Positions 18,027 to 25,677 of a stretch of 64,000 bases of DNA are shown here, piece after piece. Made by a program: the position numbers and the translations under genes. Source of the DNA: Acidobacteriota bacterium (GTDB lineage Bacteria; Acidobacteriota; Terriglobia; Acidiferrales; UBA7541); assembly GCA_003223215.1 (NCBI GenBank), contig QHYH01000137.1, positions 1 to 64,000 on the forward strand, read 5' to 3'. Positions within the stretch are counted from its first letter, which is position 1, and each line of letters opens with the position of its first letter. Below the pieces are notes generated by a model that was not told where the DNA came from, searched no databases, and saw only the letters and a program-made list of their open reading frames with translations.

Positions 18027-19568
18027 TCAATGAATACGAACCTTCGCCGCAGTAAAGGGACTGGGTGTCGGTGTAGGGCCCGTCGGGGGGCCAAAATAGA
18101 GCGCCCGAATCGAGGCAGTTTGTCCGGAAACCAGATCACTTGCGGCCGTAATTCCGTCAAAATTCGTTCTTGACGAACCGCTCGACAATTGTATGGTTGC
18201 GGGGACGGTCAGCCCGAAGAACGGTGGAAACGATTGCATGGTGAAAGCGTTGGGAGGAGCAGCACTGGCCACGCTTCCGGTGACGCGAGTGAAACGGAGG
18301 TACACGAAATCCACGCTGGCGGCCGCCGGAGTGGCACCGGAACCTGGTGTGAAAGAAACAACATGTATGGCAAGGGTCTCGCCGGGCGCCAGAACGGAGG
18401 CGTCTGTGGCGCCGCTGAAAGATGTATTCGGAACAACAAGATCCCTGGTATCCACGACAAACGGCTTAGGGTTCGCCAGGGTGACTTTCACAGGAGTCCC
18501 TAAATCGAGGTTGTTCCCAATAAGACTGTTGGCCGGCGCAAGAACGAGGTCGTTTGTAACAAGTTGAAATTGTGTCGACGACGAAGGCGGCAGTCCAATA
18601 ACGCCCTCGATCCAGTCACCGGCGGTGGTCCCCAACGGATCGTATTCCAAAAGAGTGAATGTGCCATCCGCATTCAGAACCGTTTCCATACTGGCGACTT
18701 GACCCTGCTTTGCACACGTAAACGTGCTGCCAAGATTGAACGTGGTGCAGTTGGGAGACACCGTCGTTGATGGTCCAGCGATGGCGGTGATTGAACCTCT
18801 CGTAGCCGTTTCGATCGTGACGCTCTGCTTCGTCGCATCAACGGACGAAACGACCCCGGTTACGTCCTCAATAAAGTCCAGTGTCGAGGATGGTAAACTG
18901 CTGGATGACGGTGGAAGCACGACCGCGGTCAAAACGTTAGCGGCGCCTAGGTTTACATCCCCGATGACCTGCGTGTGTTCGTCCACGGTCAAGGCATTCG
19001 CGACATTTATGTTGACAGCCAGTCCAATGCTTTGTCCACGAGTGACAACTAGTGGAAAGGGCGCTGCTGTGATTACCGGGATGGCCGGTCCAACGCTCAA
19101 GGTGCTTACGCTGCCTGCCGCACATCCGGTTATTCCCTGAGTCTGCGTGCAAAAGGTGACCGCGGAATCCGAGAGGCTTACGACCATACTCGTGTAGGTT
19201 CCGGCTGGAACTGCATTCGAAAAAGCGAGAAATGCCGTGTCGCTTTGCAGCTTGGTCAGATCTACCCGGTACAAGTCGGAATTCAAGGGCACATTTACGG
19301 AGCCGCCCGTTGCTGGAATCAACGAAATCCCGAGCACAGTTGTCCTGAAAGCAAGAAGGTTAGTATGGGAAGGAGGTGACAGAGGGACGGCACGAAGTGT
19401 AACCGTCAATCCTGCACCGCCCCCTTGGCTCCCCCCGGCCCCGGTCGATCCAACTCGACCACTACACGCCGCAAGGGAAAGACCGACGACACAAGGCAAA
19501 AGGACACGCCATTTTCCGAGCTCACTCGAACACTGCGTGATCAGAATGAAGGTGCGAAGTGAGCTCAC
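18027..19568 (-). CDS. Exported lipoprotein with DUF4382-like and DUF5666-like domains
   Basis: Start set at GTG 19568 because GGAGG lies five bases upstream; an ATG 42 bp earlier (19610) has a weaker site and would overlap the promoter element. The signal peptide ends in a lipobox, LSLAAC, so the mature protein is probably lipid-anchored at Cys 35. Gly/Ser-rich linker next. Then a DUF4382-like beta domain (LTVTLRAVP... VDLTKLQSDTAFLAF, VPAGTYTSMVVSLS), and after a PSSSSLPSS linker, DUF5666-like strands (DFIEDVTGVVSSVDATKQ, IEGVIGLP, VYLRFTRVTGSVAS). The C-terminus is again Pro/Thr-rich. Common in Acidobacteriota, function unknown. 16-bp site 4 ends 53 bp before the start. Confidence 0.75.
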   Translation of the reverse strand: MSSLRTFILITQCSSELGKWRVLLPCVVGLSLAACSGRVGSTGAGGSQGGGAGLTVTLRAVPLSPPSHTNLLAFRTTVLGISLIPATGGSVNVPLNSDLYRVDLTKLQSDTAFLAFSNAVPAGTYTSMVVSLSDSAVTFCTQTQGITGCAAGSVSTLSVGPAIPVITAAPFPLVVTRGQSIGLAVNINVANALTVDEHTQVIGDVNLGAANVLTAVVLPPSSSSLPSSTLDFIEDVTGVVSSVDATKQSVTIETATRGSITAIAGPSTTVSPNCTTFNLGSTFTCAKQGQVASMETVLNADGTFTLLEYDPLGTTAGDWIEGVIGLPPSSSTQFQLVTNDLVLAPANSLIGNNLDLGTPVKVTLANPKPFVVDTRDLVVPNTSFSGATDASVLAPGETLAIHVVSFTPGSGATPAAASVDFVYLRFTRVTGSVASAAPPNAFTMQSFPPFFGLTVPATIQLSSGSSRTNFDGITAASDLVSGQTASIRALYFGPPTGPTPTPSPFTAAKVRIH

Positions 19569-19620
19569 GCAAACCTCCAGCGCCAAAGGCAATCGTGGCC
19601 TTCCCCTCATGAGTCACCAA

Positions 19621-19636
19621 CTGTTAGAAGTACCAG
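19621..19636. promoter_or_regulatory. 16-bp operator-like inverted repeat, site 4
   Basis: CTGTTAGAAGTACCAG, a weaker member with one C in place of A in the right arm. It lies 53 bp before GTG 19568 of the lipoprotein gene, the same distance class as sites 3, 6, 9, 12, 13 and 15. Confidence 0.4.
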
Positions 19637-19794
19637 CCTTGGCAGTCTGGAGGCATAAGAAAGGTCAGCGAGAAAATGGGGGCAGCGCAATCCTGGTCGT
19701 ACGGCCGTAGCTCTAAGGCTAAGGATGGGCCACAAACGCTCAGGAGATGGTACCCAAGGATTCGTTTTGAGGCCGGATCCAGCCTGGCGACGAT

Positions 19795-21411
19795 TCAAGA
19801 AGATGCCTTGAGCGGCACAGAGACTTCGACAATCGTGCCCTTTGAGGCCGCCGATGTAATGTGAAGCGTACCGTCCAGAGCCAGGAGCTGCTCGCGCACG
19901 AGTGTCAGCCAAGCGCCTTCGCTGCTCCCCAATCCGACTCCGTCATCAGAGATTCGCAATTGGACTGCTGGGCCGTCGAATCTCAGCTCTATGAGGGCGG
20001 TTTTAGCATGGCTGTGTTGTGCGATGCTCTGTAAAGCGTTTTGGGAGGTGCGAAATAGGAAGCTTGAAACGTCTGATGGTAAAGGAGACGCTAGATTGTC
20101 TCCCGAGAAGTCGATGGTGATGCCGCACTGAGCACCAGCATCCCGGCACAGCTTTCTGAGGGCGCGGGGAAGGCCTAGGTATTCAAGCATGAAAGGGTGC
20201 AGCTTGTGGGATAGTTCGCGAATGGATTTGGAAATATCGGAAATCTGCTCGTAGAGTTTGTTTAGAGGCGGTTTCGCAAAGACCAGTGACGGAGCTCGTA
20301 GCTCGTTGATGTTGAGGCCCAAAAGCGTCAGTCGCTGGAGAATGTTGTCGTGCAGCTCTCGTGCGATGCGATAACGTTCCTGCTCCTGTGCATGGAGAAA
20401 ATGGCCACATTTGGCACGCAGAGTTTCCTCCGCGGTGCGCCGCTCGACAATCAGCGCACCCGACAACAGGAATGATATTGCAAGCACGGTCAGCAGGAAA
20501 TGAAGCGACAGGACAGCATAAACCATAGACTGCATCCCGAGCGGACCCCGTCCGTGTATGGTGTTCCAGGCGGAAATCAATGCAACGGCCAACAGAGCTG
20601 CACTCACTCCTCCGGACCCAAACCGCAGTAGCGCCCAAATCAGGAGTAGCAAGGGAGCATAAGTGAATGCCCAGAAACTGCTTACAGCGCTTTCCCGGCC
20701 AAATACGAACTGACCGACCATCACCGTGCTCGTCGTTAACACGGCTGCCTCAGAATATGCCGAAAGGCTTGCTCTGCGGAACCAAGAGAGCCCCTTGACT
20801 CCAAAGATCACGATGGTCGGCACGATGGTCAGATCAGCGACGATGTTGGACGTGAGCCGGGTGGTCCACAGTGTCCAATAATCCTTGCCGAGTCCGGTCA
20901 AAAGCACACCTGCAGCATCCAAAAACGATGTCGCAAGTGTCGGCAGGAAAACACCAAAGATCAAGAAAACGAGCACACCGTAAACGCTTTCGAACAAGGG
21001 CTTGTCTTTCTTGAAGATTCGAACGCAGATAGCCCCCAGCAGTGCCTCGCCGGTATTTCCGACAAACCACACGAGCGCGGAGATCACGGGTATGCCGGTC
21101 CTTAGCTGAACGAAAAGATGCGTAGGGAACACCGCCAACACAAGGACCCACCAGCTTCGCGCAGGAGTTAGCAAGAGCGCGCCGAGCAGCATTGCGTTGG
21201 GAGGCCAAAAGGTCGCAATCGGCGTGCTGGCTGGTGTCAGTAGAAAACCGATTTGTGAGCCGAGGTAGTAGCCGAAGGCAACCACCAGAGCGATTACAGG
21301 TGTATTGAATACTTTGGCGCCAGCCAACTTCTCGTTTCTGCAGGGTGCATCCAGAGATTCGGTGGGCGTACCAAATCGAAAGAAAGGTAGAACCGCTTTC
21401 TGATTCAGCAT
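19795..21411 (-). CDS. MASE1 sensor histidine kinase without PAS domain
   Basis: 538 residues. N-terminal MASE1 integral membrane sensor with eight or so helices (first ALVVAFGYYLGSQIGFLL; motif ATFWPPNAMLLGALLL typical of MASE1), ending about residue 325. A short linker leads directly into HisKA_3 with the phospho-acceptor His in ELHDNILQRL (about 360) and an HATPase_c domain (Asn in SQNALQSIAQHS, G1 box DDGVGL). It has no PAS, so the membrane domain itself must sense. A lone receiver gene lies 240 bp upstream on the same strand and is a plausible partner. The ATG is preceded nine bases earlier by G6, which pairs with a C6 run in a possible hairpin. Confidence 0.9.
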   Translation of the reverse strand: MLNQKAVLPFFRFGTPTESLDAPCRNEKLAGAKVFNTPVIALVVAFGYYLGSQIGFLLTPASTPIATFWPPNAMLLGALLLTPARSWWVLVLAVFPTHLFVQLRTGIPVISALVWFVGNTGEALLGAICVRIFKKDKPLFESVYGVLVFLIFGVFLPTLATSFLDAAGVLLTGLGKDYWTLWTTRLTSNIVADLTIVPTIVIFGVKGLSWFRRASLSAYSEAAVLTTSTVMVGQFVFGRESAVSSFWAFTYAPLLLLIWALLRFGSGGVSAALLAVALISAWNTIHGRGPLGMQSMVYAVLSLHFLLTVLAISFLLSGALIVERRTAEETLRAKCGHFLHAQEQERYRIARELHDNILQRLTLLGLNINELRAPSLVFAKPPLNKLYEQISDISKSIRELSHKLHPFMLEYLGLPRALRKLCRDAGAQCGITIDFSGDNLASPLPSDVSSFLFRTSQNALQSIAQHSHAKTALIELRFDGPAVQLRISDDGVGLGSSEGAWLTLVREQLLALDGTLHITSAASKGTIVEVSVPLKASS

Positions 21412-21420
21412 ATTTGACGA

Positions 21421-21455
21421 CCCCCCAACTCAGGTCACCAAATCCGCTTGGGGGG
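21421..21455 (-). promoter_or_regulatory. Hairpin that could hide the kinase ribosome-binding site
   Basis: CCCCCCAA at 21421-21428 (G-run in the transcript) and TTGGGGGG at 21448-21455 form an 8-bp stem with a 19-nt loop. In the minus-strand transcript the 3' arm GGGGGG is the only Shine-Dalgarno-like stretch for ATG 21411, nine bases away. Pairing would block it. Confidence 0.5.
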
Positions 21456-21490
21456 TGCTAACTTAAACCAAAATTAGAAACAAGTCAACA

Positions 21491-21539
21491 CTAGGGAAAA
21501 TGTCTAAAATGTCTAGGGAAAATGTCTCAAAAAATGTCT
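21491..21539. repeat. Four AAAATGTCT repeats upstream of the MASE1 kinase
   Basis: AAAATGTCT occurs at 21497, 21506, 21519 and 21531. The longer unit CTAGGGAAAATGTCT occurs twice, at 21491-21505 and 21513-21527, 22 bp apart. Located between the kinase start and the receiver gene end. Possible regulator-binding array. Confidence 0.5.
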
Positions 21540-21650
21540 CGTCGTTGCCCTAAAAAGCACTTCGTTGAACAATCAGCTGATGCACTAGAACTTCGCAGCC
21601 AGGAAGCCGTTTCGAAGGCGCCTGACACGACAGGCGGAAAGAGTTAGGAA

Positions 21651-22046
21651 TTATTCGCAGCCGGGGGACACGAAGCGATGGCCTTCTTTTGCCAGGCCAA
21701 TTGCTGGAATCAGGTCGGTAGCCAAGCGAGGCTTGAGCACATAGCCAAAAGCGCCCGCTTCGAGGGCGGCGCGACACGTATCCTTATCCTTCTCAACCGT
21801 GAGGAAAACAATTTTGGTGGAAGGGTTGGCCCGGAGTATGCGTTTGGCCGCTTCCATTCCGTTAAGAACGGGCATCGAGATGTCGAGCACGACAACATCC
21901 GGAAGCAATTGAGCAGCGGCGCCAATAGCCGCTTCCCCGTCCATTACCACGCCAACGACTTCGCAACAGTTGCCAGATAAGAATCCACGGACATACTCGA
22001 CGACTTGAATGTTGTCGTCAGCCAACAGTACGCGGGTTTTGGACAA
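21651..22046 (-). CDS. Lone response-regulator receiver
   Basis: 131 residues, one receiver domain and nothing else. Acidic pocket L-A-D-D at 9-12, phospho-acceptor Asp55 in VVLDISMP, Thr83 region FLTVE, and Lys105 in YVLKPR, all intact. The remaining 20 residues match the linker that in NarL-type regulators leads to a LuxR helix-turn-helix, but the gene stops there (SPGCE). So it is either a naturally output-less receiver acting by protein contact or a shortened NarL-type gene. Neighbour of the MASE1 kinase on the same strand. Site 5 lies 153 bp upstream. Confidence 0.85.
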   Translation of the reverse strand: MSKTRVLLADDNIQVVEYVRGFLSGNCCEVVGVVMDGEAAIGAAAQLLPDVVVLDISMPVLNGMEAAKRILRANPSTKIVFLTVEKDKDTCRAALEAGAFGYVLKPRLATDLIPAIGLAKEGHRFVSPGCE

Positions 22047-22198
22047 GCGCCGACTCCGTTCCTGACAACGTGTACAGCACCTGTGGTCCGATAACGTTTC
22101 CCGTTACGAAGGGCGTTGCCCGGGGAAAAAGCGTCCCTTTCGCACCCAATGGGAAGGTTCTGGGGCACTGGTCGGCATTATGAGGGGGGCACAAAGGG

Positions 22199-22213
22199 CT
22201 GTCAACTTCACAG
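22199..22213. promoter_or_regulatory. Operator-like inverted repeat, site 5 (15 bp)
   Basis: CTGTCAACTTCACAG, one base shorter than the standard element. 153 bp before the receiver gene start (22046). Included with low weight because of the missing base. Confidence 0.3.
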
Positions 22214-22261
22214 TTCTTTTGGGTGCTTTATCGTTAATGGGATGACGGCGAAAGCCCATGA

Positions 22262-24241
22262 TTAGGGAGACACAAGGGCGATGTCCTTCTTGGATTTATT
22301 CCTCATTTTGGCCGCGTAGACCATCGCCTTGGTCTCGAGCAACTCACCTTGAGCTTGGCGGTTGGTCTTCTGGAGCACCTGAGCGTAGATTCTCAGGGTC
22401 TGAATGAAAGCGGGGTAATCCGGAGGAGAAGACTTTTCCAAGATAGCCAGTGCTCGCTGGCAGGAAGGTTCGGCGTCGGCATAGTGACCCTGAAGCAGAT
22501 CGGAAAGGGCCAACTCGTTAAGAACATGTGCGACGTCCGGGTGTTCCAGGCCCAATAAACTTTCCTTAACGGCAAGCGCTTGCGCAAAGAGCGGTCCCGC
22601 CTCGTCATACCTGTGTTCCTTCAGATAGAGCTCCCCTAGATTCTGCAATGACAGTCCAAAATTCGTTGATCTGGTCTCCCCGCTTCTGTTCCATATCGCC
22701 AGCGAACGCTTGTAAAGGGCCTCAGCCTCGGCATTTTGGTGCTGGAAATATCGCAGTACTGCGAGATCGCTGAGCGTTGGAGCTAACTCCAGATGGTTCG
22801 GCCCAAAGTTCTTTTCTCTGATAGCCAGCGCGCGATCGAGGAGTTGTTCAGCTTCCGAATATTTGCCTGCCGTCAGCTGGGCCAGGGCTAAATTTTGGAG
22901 AAGGATTGCAGTGTTCGGATTGTCTGGCCCGAGTTTTTTTTCGCAGATGGCCAAGGCTCGCCGATAGTACATCGCGGCTTCCTTATGCTTACCTTGCGAG
23001 CCATCGACTACTGCCAAGTCGTTGAGCACGTCAGCCACCTTGGCGTGCTCCGGTCCAAGAACCTTCTCGCGTATTGCCAATGCGCGGTCAAAAAAAGCCT
23101 CCGCCTCGGAGAATCTCCCTTCCTCACGGCGAAGGAGGGCGATATTAATCAAGACGTCAGCCACTTCCGGATGTTCCGGCCCAAAAGTCTTTTCCCGAAT
23201 CTCCAGCGCGCGCTGGAAATTGGATTCCGCCTCAGTGTAATTCTTCAGGCTGGCCTGGAGCATTCCCAGCTTGTTGAGAACAATGGCAACTTCGGCGTTC
23301 TCCGGGCCAAGAGCCTTTCTCGAGATGGCCAACGCACGTTCGAGAGCAGTACCCGCCCCCGAATATTTGCCCTCGTGTTTCCAAACCCCGGCGAGGTTGC
23401 CCAGGGCGAGGGCGACCGGGAGGGCCTCCGGACCGAGCGCTTTTTCCCAAATGTCCAGCGCTTGCTGCAACAGTGGCTCAGCTTCCGAGTACCTAGCCCG
23501 TTCGGCGTAAAGCATGCCAAGATTGTTGAGGACCGTTGCTACGCTCGGACTTTCTGGTCCAACGGCTTTCCTTCGTACTGCCAGAGCGCGCTGGAAGTGC
23601 GCTTCGGCTTCTTGATATTTGCCCTCATCTTGTTCCACGGTTGCAAGATTGTCCAATGCGGTAGGAATATTGGGATCTTCCGGTGCAAGGTTCTTCTCCC
23701 AAATAGCGAGAGTTCTCTGGTAAAGGGCCTCGGCATCCGAATACTTGCCTTGCGAACTGTAGACGCCTGCCAGGTCATGGAGAATGGTAGCCGTGCGGGG
23801 GTGCTGCGGTCCCAGTATTCGCTCCCGAATGGTCAGGGCGCGCTGCAAAAGGTCCTGAGCTTCGGAATATCTGGCTTGCTCACGGAAGATCCTGGCTAGC
23901 TCATCAAGCACGGTAGCCACATCCTGGTCTTGAGGTCCGTGAACTTTTTCAGCGATAGTGAGAACCTGCTCGTACAACGATGCCGCTTGGGTGTAATTGT
24001 GATGTGCGGAATAGAATGCCGCCAGATCATAAAGGGCTGTTCCATACCGAGTATCCAGCTCTCCGAATCCTGAGGCTTGCTGCACTGCTTTCTTAAGGAG
24101 GTTCTCGTCCAGATCGTGGCGTTGCTGCTGGGAGCTTTGGGTCCTCTCTGAATTTTCATCCTTCCCAGATAACACCTGTCCGTAGGCGGTCACCGCATAA
24201 CAAATCACCGATAGCGTAATCGCGAGGTGACGGAATTCCAT
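22262..24241 (-). CDS. Exported TPR-repeat protein (kinesin-light-chain type)
   Basis: Start set at ATG 24241 (MEFRHL) with GAGGAGG seven bases upstream; an ATG 21 bp earlier has none. Signal peptide AITLSVICYAVTAYGQ. From about residue 60 to 630 there are around a dozen 42-residue tetratricopeptide repeats with the pattern 'A..LL.RALAIREK.LGPEHP.VA..L..LA..Y..QGKYSEAE', as in kinesin light chains and TPR_10/TPR_12 families. Ends with a short basic tail. Probably a periplasmic protein-protein interaction scaffold; partner unknown. Site 6 ends 64 bp before the start, in the gap behind the receiver-ATPase gene, so it probably has its own promoter. Confidence 0.9.
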   Translation of the reverse strand: MEFRHLAITLSVICYAVTAYGQVLSGKDENSERTQSSQQQRHDLDENLLKKAVQQASGFGELDTRYGTALYDLAAFYSAHHNYTQAASLYEQVLTIAEKVHGPQDQDVATVLDELARIFREQARYSEAQDLLQRALTIRERILGPQHPRTATILHDLAGVYSSQGKYSDAEALYQRTLAIWEKNLAPEDPNIPTALDNLATVEQDEGKYQEAEAHFQRALAVRRKAVGPESPSVATVLNNLGMLYAERARYSEAEPLLQQALDIWEKALGPEALPVALALGNLAGVWKHEGKYSGAGTALERALAISRKALGPENAEVAIVLNKLGMLQASLKNYTEAESNFQRALEIREKTFGPEHPEVADVLINIALLRREEGRFSEAEAFFDRALAIREKVLGPEHAKVADVLNDLAVVDGSQGKHKEAAMYYRRALAICEKKLGPDNPNTAILLQNLALAQLTAGKYSEAEQLLDRALAIREKNFGPNHLELAPTLSDLAVLRYFQHQNAEAEALYKRSLAIWNRSGETRSTNFGLSLQNLGELYLKEHRYDEAGPLFAQALAVKESLLGLEHPDVAHVLNELALSDLLQGHYADAEPSCQRALAILEKSSPPDYPAFIQTLRIYAQVLQKTNRQAQGELLETKAMVYAAKMRNKSKKDIALVSP

Positions 24242-24304
24242 GGCGCGGCCTCCTCGACGCAACTCGCAATGTTTAAGCGTTGCGATTTGAGGTCGCGCAC
24301 GAAA

Positions 24305-24320
24305 CTGTCAGAACTGCTAG
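24305..24320. promoter_or_regulatory. 16-bp operator-like inverted repeat, site 6
   Basis: CTGTCAGAACTGCTAG; toward the TPR gene it reads CTAGCAGTTCTGACAG and is followed by TTTC. The left arm has mismatches, the right arm is perfect. 64 bp before ATG 24241. Confidence 0.45.
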
Positions 24321-24397
24321 TCCAGGAGGTCCACGAGTTGGGACATGAGATGGTTCTGGCGCTGACAGCTGCAAACCACACTAGTTCAGATAAAACG

Positions 24398-25318
24398 TCA
24401 AGTAGTTCGGCTGCGAACATTCTCCGGAAAATCTTGATACTGGACCTTGGGAGAGAGATATTTGATTAGAAGAACTTCGTTTCCCTTCTCGCTGTACACC
24501 AGCTCATCCACAATGTGCTTAGTGAGCAAAACACCATAGCCGCCGGGGCGCAACCCTTGGGCCTCCCGGAAAAGGGCATGTCGAATCGGGTCATAGGAAG
24601 GATTACTGACGGCTGCCTGGTGAATTTCTTCTAGAGAGAAGCCCTGGCCAGGATCCTTAATCCTGCACATGACCGACTTGCGCGTGCGTACATACGCGAC
24701 TTCAACGTATTGGTTTGGATCGAGATTCCCACCATGCTCGATGGCATTGAGCAACATTTCACGAAAACCGGTTGCCACGTCATCTCTCTCGGGGGCAGGC
24801 AGGTCCGACACTTCCTGGAAAAACTGGACCAACCTGTCGGCCGTGTTCTTATCGCAACGGGCGATGATGCTGATCCATTCCGGCGTGGCCGAGACGAGTT
24901 CGATGCCATCATCCCAGAAGGGCTCCGTTGTGGCACAGCGCACGATCTCGGCGAGTGAGGCCGTCGAGAATGGCTTCGAGAAATAGCTGAATGCACGTTC
25001 CCGCATCGCCGCGATCACGTCTGTCGGTGTACTTGCGTCCGTGAGGATGATGAGACGAACATGCGGACGGACCCGGCGGATTTTCCTCAGTAAATCGATG
25101 TCTTCTTTTCCGGTGGATTTTGCCCCCGTTATGATGAGATCAAAGGCTCTCGCTTCAGCCAACTTCAACGCTTCGCGGTTGTCGGGCGCATGCAGGATAG
25201 CCCACTGTTCAGGTTCAAACACGCTGCCTAGCGCGCTTGTAACTTGTGGGTCGGCATCAACAATCAGTGCACACCTCCCTGGGACCGCTTGCGTTCGAGC
25301 TTGCGCGGGAAAGTTCAT
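24398..25318 (-). CDS. Degenerate receiver fused to an RsbW-like ATPase domain
   Basis: 306 residues. Residues 15-130 fold like a receiver (LIVDADPQ acidic pair, Lys115 in YFSKPF), but the phospho-acceptor position is Gly65 in LIITGAKS, so ordinary aspartyl phosphorylation is excluded unless a nearby Asp is used. Residues 150-290 form an HATPase_c_2 domain of the anti-sigma-factor/serine-kinase type: Asn191 with E194-H195 in REMLLNAIEHGG, G1 box DPGQGF (222-227), G2 box RPGGYGVLL (258-265). Such proteins usually control a sigma factor or anti-sigma antagonist through Ser/Thr phosphorylation; no STAS antagonist is adjacent. Divergent from the decarboxylase gene with sites 7 and 8 between them. 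Confidence 0.85.
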   Translation of the reverse strand: MNFPAQARTQAVPGRCALIVDADPQVTSALGSVFEPEQWAILHAPDNREALKLAEARAFDLIITGAKSTGKEDIDLLRKIRRVRPHVRLIILTDASTPTDVIAAMRERAFSYFSKPFSTASLAEIVRCATTEPFWDDGIELVSATPEWISIIARCDKNTADRLVQFFQEVSDLPAPERDDVATGFREMLLNAIEHGGNLDPNQYVEVAYVRTRKSVMCRIKDPGQGFSLEEIHQAAVSNPSYDPIRHALFREAQGLRPGGYGVLLTKHIVDELVYSEKGNEVLLIKYLSPKVQYQDFPENVRSRTT

Positions 25319-25428
25319 AAATCTTGTCTTCGAGTGGCCTTATTCAACAGCTGCAAACTATATGTACGCACCCTAAGTCATCATTATTTGTCCAGTTCAG
25401 CATGCGCCGGATGGGGAAGCGCTCGGTA

Positions 25429-25444
25429 CCGTCACTTTTGACAG
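25429..25444. promoter_or_regulatory. 16-bp operator-like inverted repeat, site 7
   Basis: CCGTCACTTTTGACAG, one mismatch in the left arm. 111 bp before the receiver-ATPase start (25318). Confidence 0.5.
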
Positions 25445-25532
25445 TTTTGTTGCTGTCCTATTTCGTCTTCAATAATGAAGAAGCGTCGAAAAACGCCAAC
25501 TTGGCGGCAATGAAAATCGTGCGATTGTTTTT

Positions 25533-25548
25533 CTGTAAGTTTTGACAG
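25533..25548. promoter_or_regulatory. 16-bp operator-like inverted repeat, site 8
   Basis: CTGTAAGTTTTGACAG, nearly the same as site 14. 130 bp before the decarboxylase start (25678). Confidence 0.6.
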
Positions 25549-25677
25549 GTTCCCACACTGATTTCGTGGCTTATCGTGTGACCCTAGGCGCACACGCGAT
25601 GAGGTCTGGTGTGAAGTCAGTCGTGACATCAGCGGTGCCCGTTTGCTCGGTTCCAAAGAACGAAATGGAGAGCCATC

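Larger units (their letters stand above)
25319..25677. other. Divergent promoter region with two operator-like repeats
   Basis: 359 bp between the receiver-ATPase gene (minus) and the decarboxylase (plus). Holds sites 7 and 8, whose centres are 104 bp apart (about ten helical turns). No gene seen inside. Confidence 0.55.

Noticed and set aside
22895..23899. 334-residue plus-strand frame opposite the TPR gene
   Set aside because: Shadow of the repeated TPR codons; the minus-strand frame has signal peptide, ribosome site and family pattern.
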